Positions 7,552-13,318 of a DNA stretch of 13,318 bases are shown one piece after another; the first letter of the stretch is position 1, and each line of letters begins with the position of its first letter. The stretch comes from an uncultured Collinsella sp. Lineage in GTDB: Bacteria; Actinomycetota; Coriobacteriia; Coriobacteriales; Coriobacteriaceae. Under the pieces are notes generated by a model, which worked only from the letters and a program-made list of their open reading frames with translations, was not told the DNA's origin and searched no databases. The stretch spans positions 1 to 13,318 of the forward strand of contig CABSMX010000057.1 in assembly GCA_902478945.1 (NCBI GenBank). Reading direction: 5' to 3'. The position numbers and the translations under genes are program-made.

Positions 7552-7672
7552 GTTCCGAGGGCTTTAGTATTTGGTCGATCGCGAGTTCCGCACGAGCCGG
7601 AGAGCACTTAATGTGCTCTCCGTGCGAGCAGGACTGTCCGAGCAGGCGACCAAATACTAAAGCCCTCGGAAC
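7552..7672 (+). repeat. Large palindromic element, copy 2 (variable arms, conserved core)
   Basis: The arms 7552-7577 and 7647-7672 are perfect reverse complements over 26 bp. Inside is a core (7584-7644) that matches 1110-1170 at 56 of 61 bases. The central 10-bp hairpin is CGGAGAGCAC (7598-7607) and GTGCTCTCCG (7613-7622) around TTAAT. Beyond a loose shared stretch resembling AGGGCTTTAG, the arms differ from those of copy 1, yet they are complementary within this copy. It lies between the metK terminator and sdaA and ends 56 bp before the sdaA start. No function is assigned; see findings. Confidence 0.85.
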
Positions 7673-7695
7673 GGCGGGACAGAGTATGCCCCGCC
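7673..7695. repeat. Short GC hairpin upstream of sdaA
   Basis: GGCGGG (7673-7678) pairs with CCCGCC (7690-7695) around ACAGAGTATGC. It directly abuts the right arm of the large palindromic element and lies 33 bp before the sdaA start. It is a second member of a loose GGGAC-type short-hairpin group in this region. Confidence 0.35.
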
Positions 7696-7728
7696 CCTCG
7701 GGACGACGAGCCACGTAAAGGAGCAACC

Positions 7729-9336
7729 ATGGCAGGCAAGCCGCAAACACTAGCTACGACCTCGGCATTCGAGATCTTGGGCCCCGTCATGGTCGGCCCC
7801 AGCTCGTCGCACACCGCCGGTGCCCTACGCTGCGCCCAGGTTGCCGCCAGCCTGCTGGAAGGCCGTATCACCAAGGTCACCTTTGGCCTGTGGAACTCCT
7901 TTGCCCACACCTACCGCGGCCACGGCACCGATCGCGCGCTCGTAGCAGGCATCTTGGGCCTCGATACCAACGACGAGAATATCAAGCTGGCCTTTGACCT
8001 CGCGCGCGAGCAGGGCCTCGACTTTCACTTTGACATCAAGGGCGACGACGTCTCCATCCACCCCAACACCGTCGACATCGACATGATCGATGACAGGGGC
8101 GCCACGGCGCAGGTCCGCGGCGAGAGCCTCGGCGGCGGCAAGATGCGCATCAGCCGTATCAACGGCGTCGGCGTCGATATCTCGGGCATGTATTCCACGC
8201 TGTTTGTGGCTCACCAGGACGTTCCCGGCGTGCTCGCCGCGCTCACGAACCTGCTCGCCTACGCACACGTCAACATCGCCTTCTGCCGCACCTACCGCAC
8301 CGAGGTGGGCGGTCAGGCTTATTCCGTCTTTGAGACCGACGGCGCTCCCGACGACACCGTCGTCCCCATGCTGCGCAAGCTCGACAATGTCGATTACGCC
8401 ACGTTTATCGAGCTTCCGGGCTCGGCCTCGTCGCTCTCCCCCGGTGTCTCGGCCAAAGAGATCTTCGACGACGGCGAGCAGCTGCTCGATGCGTGTGCCG
8501 AGCTCGGTTTGAATATCGGCGCCGTCATGGCCGTACGCGAGGCACGTCTGACCGGCGAGGCCCACGCCATCGCCGCCATGCGCCGCGTGCTCGACGTCAT
8601 GCGCGAGGAGACCACGGCCCCCATCGCCAATCCACAGCGATCGCTCGGCGGGCTTATCGGCGGCGAGGCCAAGCTCGTCGATGCCACCGGCCGCAACGAT
8701 TTGAGCGCAAGCCTGATGGGCCCCGTTCAGACCGAAGCCGTGGCCCGCGCGATGGCCGTACTCGAGCGCTCCGCCACCATGGGTGTGATCGTCGCCGCCC
8801 CCACGGCAGGCTCCGCGGGTGTCGTGCCCGGCTGCGTGTTGGCACTCGCCGATCACCTGCAGCTTGACGATGAACAGGTCATGAATGCCCTCTATTGCGC
8901 CGCCGCCATCGGTCTCAACCTCACCACGAGCGCCTGCGTCGCCGGCGCCGAGGGCGGATGCCAGGCCGAAGTTGGAAGCGCTGCCGCCATGGCCGCCGCC
9001 GCGCTGGTCCAGATGATGGGCGGCACGCCCGAGCAAGCGCTCGCCGCCAGCTCCATTGCACTGAGCAACCTGTTGGGCCTCGTTTGCGACCCCGTCGGCG
9101 GCCTTGTCGAGGTGCCCTGCCAAAACCGCAACGCCATCGGCGTGGCCGCGGCCTTCAGCTCGGCGCAGCTCGCCCTCGCCGGCATCAAGAGCCTGGTGCC
9201 GTTTGACCAGATGGCGCACGTGATGCTCTCGGTGGGCCACGCCCTGCCCGCCACGTTGCGCGAGACGGCCAAGGGCGGCATCGCGCAGGCTCCGGCAGCA
9301 CTCTCGGCGTGCGCAAAATGCGGAATATGCGGATAG
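7729..9336 (+). CDS. sdaA: L-serine ammonia-lyase, iron-sulfur type, single chain with ACT domain
   Basis: Deaminates L-serine to pyruvate and ammonia using a [4Fe-4S] cluster, feeding serine into central metabolism. The 535-residue protein fuses both parts that are separate subunits in Bacillus: an N-terminal beta-type domain with GPSSSHTAG (23-31), an ACT domain (about 155-230, around VAHQDVPGVLAALTNLLA), and a C-terminal alpha-type catalytic domain (about 240-525) with APTAGSAGVVPG (357-368). Likely cluster ligands are Cys411 (EGGCQAEVG), Cys453 (LVCDPVGG) and Cys464 (EVPCQNRN). The tail ends SACAKCGICG, giving three more cysteines; in a related enzyme a C-terminal cysteine caps the cluster. 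The start follows AAAGGAG 6 nt upstream. The symbol is given by family; sdaA/sdaB naming of paralogues cannot be decided here. It appears to be monocistronic, bounded by metK's terminator and a palindrome. Confidence 0.93.
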   Translation: MAGKPQTLATTSAFEILGPVMVGPSSSHTAGALRCAQVAASLLEGRITKVTFGLWNSFAHTYRGHGTDRALVAGILGLDTNDENIKLAFDLAREQGLDFHFDIKGDDVSIHPNTVDIDMIDDRGATAQVRGESLGGGKMRISRINGVGVDISGMYSTLFVAHQDVPGVLAALTNLLAYAHVNIAFCRTYRTEVGGQAYSVFETDGAPDDTVVPMLRKLDNVDYATFIELPGSASSLSPGVSAKEIFDDGEQLLDACAELGLNIGAVMAVREARLTGEAHAIAAMRRVLDVMREETTAPIANPQRSLGGLIGGEAKLVDATGRNDLSASLMGPVQTEAVARAMAVLERSATMGVIVAAPTAGSAGVVPGCVLALADHLQLDDEQVMNALYCAAAIGLNLTTSACVAGAEGGCQAEVGSAAAMAAAALVQMMGGTPEQALAASSIALSNLLGLVCDPVGGLVEVPCQNRNAIGVAAAFSSAQLALAGIKSLVPFDQMAHVMLSVGHALPATLRETAKGGIAQAPAALSACAKCGICG

Positions 9337-9351
9337 TGAGCAAAAGCGAAC

Positions 9352-9379
9352 GATAGGTGGGACATATGTCCCACCTATC
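9352..9379. terminator. 28-bp perfect palindrome after sdaA, possible terminator
   Basis: GATAGGTGGGACAT (9352-9365) is followed directly by its reverse complement (9366-9379), giving 14-bp arms with no spacer. It lies 15 bp after the sdaA stop. Downstream is only CTTTATCG, so the T tract is weak. In RNA it would form a hairpin of about 12 bp with a tight loop, which could end sdaA transcripts. A perfect dyad without a loop could equally be a protein binding site or part of the upstream region of the next gene. Confidence 0.55.
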
Positions 9380-9398
9380 CTTTATCGCCACTGTTTTC

Positions 9399-9429
9399 GT
9401 AACACAAGCAATTGCGTAATCGCTATAAT
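9399..9429 (+). promoter_or_regulatory. Candidate promoter of the L,D-transpeptidase gene
   Basis: A perfect TATAAT box lies at 9424-9429. The best -35 match is GTAACA (9399-9404, four of six bases) at a long spacing of 19 bp. The distance to the start codon at 9487 leaves a leader of about 50 nt. Confidence 0.45.
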
Positions 9430-9486
9430 TCAAGCCCAGTTAAAACACGATGAGCCGTAAAGCGAAACTCGAAGGAAATATACACG

Positions 9487-11223
9487 ATGTCGCAACTCGA
9501 CCGCAGCCAACTGATCCCCGATCCGCAACAGCCCAGCAGACAGCCCGGAGGCATCCAATCGCCCCGTCCCATTGCGCCAGCCCATGGTCAACAGCACGGC
9601 GCGGCAAATACCTCTCCGCGCCCCAATCAGGGCCAGCATCAGCAGCGTCAGCAGCGTTCCGCACATGGCACCGGTCACAACCAGGGCCCTTCGCACACTC
9701 GAGTTTCTAACAACCGCGGCCCCGCCGACAACCGCTCCGCAAAGGGCAATAAGACGGGCGGCAAGACGGCGTTCTTCGTCGTCCTCGGCCTCGTCGCCAT
9801 CGTCTATATCGTGGGCGTCGTGGCGTTTTCGCAGATTGCCTACCCCAACACCACCATCGCCGGCGTCGATATCTCGTTTTCCAACGCCTCATCCGCCGCT
9901 ACCAAGGTCGACTCCGCCTGGAAGCACTACAAACTCACCGTTTCGGGAGATGACTTTAGCTGGACCTATCAGCCCGATTCCGACGAGCCCATCGTCGACG
10001 GCGAGGCAGCTGCCCACGAGATTATCGGCAGCAACGAGCCGCTGCTGTGGCCTTCGCGCCTGATTGCCTCGCTCGGCGGCAAGAACGTTAGCGCGACCAA
10101 AAACGGTACCATCGACCTGGAACAGGACGTCGACCTGACCATGCTCTCGGACGCCTTTGACCAAAAGCAGTTCGAGGAGGATCTGGGTGCCGCCATCGAC
10201 GCATTCAACGAGGGCCGCACGGGTACCTTTGAGGCATCGAGCTCCTACGACGAGAAGGCGGGCAAGTTCACGATCGAGAAGGCCCGCTCCAACGAAAAGC
10301 TCAACCGCGAGCATGTCATTAAATATGCGGAGATCGAGCTCGCGTCGCTGTCCGAGACCGTCGATCTAACGAAGCTCGGAAACGATGCCTACGAGCCGCT
10401 CAACGGCACGCTCACCAACGACCAGATCCAGGCCGCATGCGATGCCGCCAACAACTTCCTGGGCGTTAACGTGACCCTTAAGCTCAACGGCAACGATGCC
10501 GGCAAGGTCGACGGCAGCTCGGTGCTGCAGTGGATCAGTTTTGCCGACCCCGCGAACCCCACACTCGACACCTCCCAGATCAGCAACTGGGCAGCAGACC
10601 TCGCCAATGGCTTTAACACCGTGGGCTCCACTCGTTGGTGGACGCGCGCCGATGGCAAGCAATGTGCCGTCGAAGGCGGTGACTTTGGTTGGTCTATCGA
10701 TAGCAGCACGCTTGCCAAGCAGGTCGAGGATGCTATTAACAACAAGCAGACCGGCGAGATTGAGATCAATTACTCCCAGAAGGCCGACACCTTTACCGCC
10801 AAGGGAGAGCCCGATTGGAAGGCGTATATCGACGTCGACCTGTCCGAGCAGCACGCGCGCTACTATGACGAGAGCGGAAATATCGTTTGGGAGGCCAACT
10901 TTATTTCCGGCAAACCGGGCGAAGACGCCACCCCCGAGGGCGTGTGGCAAATCAACAGCAATGACGGCGCCACCAAGCTTATCGGCGCCAAGGACCCCAA
11001 GACCGATAAGCCCAAATACGAGAGCCCGGTGAGCTACTGGATGCCGTTTGAGGGCAACATGGTTGGCTTCCACGACGCTACCTGGCAAAACGATTCGAGT
11101 TTCGATAGCGCCGAATCGTACAAATGGTGCGGTAGCCACGGCTGCATCAATCTGCGCCTGGCCGATGCCAAGGCGCTCCACGACTGCATCAAAGTCGGTC
11201 TGTGCGTGGTCGTGCATTCCTAG
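9487..11223 (+). CDS. Membrane-anchored L,D-transpeptidase (YkuD domain)
   Basis: Cell-wall enzyme expected to form 3-3 (L,D) peptide cross-links in peptidoglycan or related links. In order, the 578-residue protein has a cytoplasmic low-complexity segment rich in Gln, Pro, His, Arg and Asn (1-90), one membrane helix (about 95-118, AFFVVLGLVAIVYIVGVVAF), and an extracellular stretch of about 320 residues that probably contains two domains of the kind found ahead of YkuD in actinobacterial and clostridial enzymes. The C-terminal YkuD domain is at about 445-577. The catalytic motif is SHGCINLR (550-557) with nucleophile Cys553 and His551, and an upstream His529 in GFHDA. There is no cleavable signal peptide, so the topology is type II. 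The start follows GAAGGA about 10 nt upstream. The gene has its own candidate promoter; the next gene is 128 bp away on the same strand. Confidence 0.93.
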   Translation: MSQLDRSQLIPDPQQPSRQPGGIQSPRPIAPAHGQQHGAANTSPRPNQGQHQQRQQRSAHGTGHNQGPSHTRVSNNRGPADNRSAKGNKTGGKTAFFVVLGLVAIVYIVGVVAFSQIAYPNTTIAGVDISFSNASSAATKVDSAWKHYKLTVSGDDFSWTYQPDSDEPIVDGEAAAHEIIGSNEPLLWPSRLIASLGGKNVSATKNGTIDLEQDVDLTMLSDAFDQKQFEEDLGAAIDAFNEGRTGTFEASSSYDEKAGKFTIEKARSNEKLNREHVIKYAEIELASLSETVDLTKLGNDAYEPLNGTLTNDQIQAACDAANNFLGVNVTLKLNGNDAGKVDGSSVLQWISFADPANPTLDTSQISNWAADLANGFNTVGSTRWWTRADGKQCAVEGGDFGWSIDSSTLAKQVEDAINNKQTGEIEINYSQKADTFTAKGEPDWKAYIDVDLSEQHARYYDESGNIVWEANFISGKPGEDATPEGVWQINSNDGATKLIGAKDPKTDKPKYESPVSYWMPFEGNMVGFHDATWQNDSSFDSAESYKWCGSHGCINLRLADAKALHDCIKVGLCVVVHS

Positions 11224-11288
11224 CACGTCACGCGCAACGCAACAAAGCTCAGCGACACCTACCTTTCGATGCTGAAAGAAACGCGCCT

Positions 11289-11316
11289 ATGCGCCCGCCC
11301 CAACCGGTGGGCGCAT
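11289..11316 (+). terminator. Hairpin between the L,D-transpeptidase and adaptor genes
   Basis: ATGCGCCC (11289-11296) pairs with GGGCGCAT (11309-11316), and the stem can extend by three further pairs including a G-U. The sequence after it (ATACTTATCG) is AU-rich but has no T run, so termination is uncertain. It is the only structure noticed in the 128-bp gap and may partly separate the two genes. TATACT (11316-11321) overlaps its end and could be a -10 box for the next gene, but no -35 was seen. Confidence 0.4.
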
Positions 11317-11351
11317 ATACTTATCGCGGTATGTTCTATAAAGGAGACGCT

Positions 11352-12764
11352 ATGTCGAATGTCCCCACCATCACCCCGGGCCCCGACGATACCGGGCGCG
11401 TGCCGGAAGGCGCAACTGAAACGCTGCCGTTTATCACCAGCGCCCCCACGGCGCAGCAAAACGACGGCGAGCAAGGTAACGCCGGAATATCCGACGATGA
11501 GGCCTACGCAAAGCTCAAGTCCAAGCGTGCCGAACGGCGACACAAAAAGCTCGTCCGACGCGGCATTGCGGCCGGCATCGTGGGCGCTATTGTGCTCATC
11601 GCCGTTGTTGTTACTTTAGTCGTCAACGCAATGCCAGCTGGTACCAGCGAGCCAGTGACCGACATGGTCACCGAGGGCACCTTTACCACGACCGTCGAGG
11701 CAAAAGGACAGCTCAAGCCTATTTCGGCCTCGGTCGTCTCCCCTTCTGTCGACGGCACGGTAGCATCGATCAACGTGCAGGCCGGTCAGAGCGTCAACGA
11801 GGGCGACGTGCTCATGACCATTAAAAACGACGAGCTCGATCGCAACGTTGCCGAGGCGCAGCGCGCGGTGACTGCCGCACAGGAAGACCTGAAAAACGCA
11901 CAAGCGGCGCTCGCCGCCGCACAGGTAGCACCGACATTGGATGCTGACGGAGCAACCGCCCCGACGGATACAACCGGCAACGCCAGCGCCGTGTCGAGCG
12001 CCCAGCGCAATCTCGCCTCGGCCCAGGCAACCCTGGACCAGGCAAATGCAAAGGCGGCAGAGCGCACCGTAAAGGCCCCCAGCTCGGGTAGCATCGTCGA
12101 GCTCAACGCCAAAGTGGGCGCCACGGTGACCGGAGGCATGGTCATGGGCGAAGGCGACACGAGCGGCGGCAAGCAGTGCATGCAGATCGCCGACCTCTCC
12201 AAGATGAAGGTGACGGTTCAGGTGGGCGAAAAGGACATCGCCAAGATCGCCGTGGGCCAGAGCGCCAACGTTACCTATCCCGCGTTTCCCGATATCGTGA
12301 GCCAGGGCACCGTTACGGCTATCGCATCGGTGGCAAACTCCGACGCCGCCAACGGTGGTGGCGGAAGCGTGACCTTTAACGTCGACATCCTCATCGAGGC
12401 ACCCGATAGCCGCCTTAAGCCCGGTATGACTGCCGAGGTCTCGGTGGTGACCGAGCAGCTCGATGACGTAGTGATGGTGCCGACCATGGCGCTCATGACC
12501 GAGGATGGCGAACACTATTACGTCAACGTGGCAACCGATGACGAAGGCAAGGAAACGCGCCGCGTGAAGGTGACCGTTGTGACGCAAAACGACAACGACG
12601 CCGTGGTCGGCAAGACGCAGGTCAAGCGCGACGACCAGGGCAACGAGATCAACCCTAACGTGCCGGTTACCAAGCTGCGCGATGGCGACACTATCGTTAT
12701 GGATACTGGCGCGGGCATGACAGCAGACGGCGGCGACGGCATGCCTGCCGACGAGGGCATGTAA
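11352..12764 (+). CDS. Periplasmic-adaptor/membrane-fusion protein of an ABC exporter (MacA/HlyD type)
   Basis: Links an ABC exporter to the outside of the membrane; in Gram-positive bacteria such proteins work with MacB-like permeases. The 470-residue protein has a polar N-terminus (1-68), one membrane helix (about 71-93), and a split biotinyl-lipoyl-like domain (about 125-160 with SPSVDGTVASINVQAGQSVN, and 238-265 with KAPSSGSIVELNAKVGATV). Between these is a short alpha-helical hairpin (161-237) interrupted by a Thr/Ala/Asp-rich linker (193-211). A beta-barrel domain (about 285-365) includes LKPGMTAEV, and a membrane-proximal domain follows. The tail is rich in Met, Asp and Gly. The start at 11352 follows AAGGAGA 5 nt upstream; the open frame extends 50 codons further but crosses a hairpin. 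Its stop overlaps the start of the ATPase gene (TAATG), which implies one operon and one complex. Substrate unknown. Confidence 0.9.
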   Translation: MSNVPTITPGPDDTGRVPEGATETLPFITSAPTAQQNDGEQGNAGISDDEAYAKLKSKRAERRHKKLVRRGIAAGIVGAIVLIAVVVTLVVNAMPAGTSEPVTDMVTEGTFTTTVEAKGQLKPISASVVSPSVDGTVASINVQAGQSVNEGDVLMTIKNDELDRNVAEAQRAVTAAQEDLKNAQAALAAAQVAPTLDADGATAPTDTTGNASAVSSAQRNLASAQATLDQANAKAAERTVKAPSSGSIVELNAKVGATVTGGMVMGEGDTSGGKQCMQIADLSKMKVTVQVGEKDIAKIAVGQSANVTYPAFPDIVSQGTVTAIASVANSDAANGGGGSVTFNVDILIEAPDSRLKPGMTAEVSVVTEQLDDVVMVPTMALMTEDGEHYYVNVATDDEGKETRRVKVTVVTQNDNDAVVGKTQVKRDDQGNEINPNVPVTKLRDGDTIVMDTGAGMTADGGDGMPADEGM

Positions 12765-13284
12765 TGCGCCCCGTCATCGACATCCGCAACGTGCACCGCA
12801 TCTTTGAGAGCGAGGCCGGTTGCGCCCACATCCTGCACAATGTGAGCCTGGCGGTGGACCCCGGTGAGTTCGTCGCCATCACCGGCCCCTCGGGCTCAGG
12901 CAAGTCGACGCTCATGAACATCCTGGGTTGCTTGGACAAACCGACGGCGGGCGACTATTACCTGCAGGGCCTCAATGTCGCCGAACTCGACGATGATGAG
13001 CTCACCGAGGTGCGTGCGCTGAGCATCGGCTTTGTCTTTCAGAGTTTCAACCTGCTGCCGCGTCTGTCGGTTATCGAAAACGTCATGCTGCCGCTGTCCT
13101 ACACCAATGTGCCGCGCAACCAGCGCGAGATGCGCGCCGTGCACGCGCTGCAGGCCGTAACGCTTCCGGTCGACCATTGGGACCACCGCATATCGGAACT
13201 CTCGGGCGGACAAATGCAGCGCGTCGCCATCGCGCGCGCCCTCGTCAACGATCCGCCCATCATCTTGGCCGACGAGCCCACGGG
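12764..13284 (+). CDS. ABC transporter ATPase of MacB/LolD type, 3'-truncated by the fragment end
   Basis: Nucleotide-binding subunit that powers the exporter served by the preceding adaptor. The start ATG (12764-12766) overlaps the adaptor's stop codon as TAATG, typical of translational coupling. The 173 complete codons visible (the next, a Gly, is shared with the adapter) show Walker A GPSGSGKST (41-49), the Q-loop VFQSFNLLPRL (91-101), the signature LSGGQMQRVAIARAL (146-160) and Walker B IILADEPTG (166-174). The spacing and the sequence FNLLPRLSVIENVMLPL are typical of the MacB/LolD/FtsE-like exporter group. Family members are about 220-250 residues, so about 50-70 are missing, including the D-loop and H-loop. 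The frame runs open into the adapter with no stop codon, so automatic callers that need a stop could miss this gene. The permease is expected just beyond the window. Confidence 0.93.
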
Positions 13285-13318
13285 CTGTCTCTTATACTCA
13301 TCTCCGAGCCCACGAGAC
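13285..13318 (-). other. Nextera read-2 transposase adapter, reverse complement (synthetic)
   Basis: The sequence is CTGTCTCTTATAC(T)CATCT followed by CCGAGCCCACGAGAC. It matches the reverse complement of the Nextera read-2 transposon end except for T at 13298, where A is expected. It is library sequence and not part of the ABC transporter gene. The first base (C, 13285) could equally be the third base of the Gly codon in DEPTG, so the exact junction is ambiguous by one base. Confidence 0.97.

Noticed and set aside
1069..7672. Retron msr-msd or group II intron RNA as the identity of the palindromic elements
   Set aside because: Inverted flanks around a structured core are superficially similar, but there is no reverse transcriptase gene nearby and the core is too small and symmetrical.
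7825..9240. Antisense open frame of 471 codons opposite sdaA
   Set aside because: Same explanation: no recognisable domain, compositionally odd, lies wholly inside a well-supported gene.
13272..13315. Ten-base match (CGAGCCCACG) between the ABC transporter gene and the adjacent adapter, suggesting PCR mispriming
   Set aside because: Mispriming would join the gene directly to the outer primer sequence. Here the complete mosaic end lies between them, so ordinary tagmentation explains the junction and the match is probably chance.

Overview
This window looks like one fragment of a high-GC bacterial chromosome, most likely from a gut actinobacterium of the class Coriobacteriia (Collinsella or a close relative). 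That placement is an inference from GC-rich codon usage, the mix of genes and the style of the intergenic repeats; no marker gene here fixes the species. Both ends are synthetic. Bases 1-33 are the Illumina Nextera (Tn5 tagmentation) read-1 adapter and 13285-13318 are the reverse complement of the read-2 adapter with one mismatch. The biological sequence is therefore 34-13284, and the genes at both ends are cut by library construction, not by evolution.

Left half, minus strand (read right to left): gltX (glutamyl-tRNA synthetase), a hairpin terminator, priA (primosomal helicase) closely followed by def (peptide deformylase), a 361-bp gap holding a large palindromic element, then fmt (methionyl-tRNA formyltransferase, C-terminus missing). 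Def and Fmt work on the same formyl group: Fmt adds it to initiator Met-tRNA and Def removes it from nascent proteins. priA-def-fmt is a common bacterial cluster.

Middle: gltX and metK (S-adenosylmethionine synthetase, plus strand) diverge from a 315-bp region that carries two direct copies and one inverted copy of a 30-bp repeat of REP/RAYT style. metK ends at a very clear intrinsic terminator. Next comes a second copy of the large palindromic element, then a single-chain iron-sulfur L-serine ammonia-lyase with an ACT domain (sdaA type), followed by a 28-bp perfect palindrome.

Right part, plus strand: a membrane-anchored L,D-transpeptidase (peptidoglycan cross-linking), a membrane-fusion/adaptor protein of the MacA/HlyD type, and, overlapping its stop codon, the ATPase of a MacB/LolD-type ABC exporter, cut by the end of the fragment. 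The adaptor and ATPase are probably the first two genes of a three-part export operon whose permease lies beyond the window.

The genes are ordinary. The most unusual content is between them: a family of long palindromes with a conserved 61-nt core (56 of 61 bases identical between the two copies, including one compensatory base-pair change) whose outer arms differ greatly between copies yet remain almost perfectly self-complementary within each copy.
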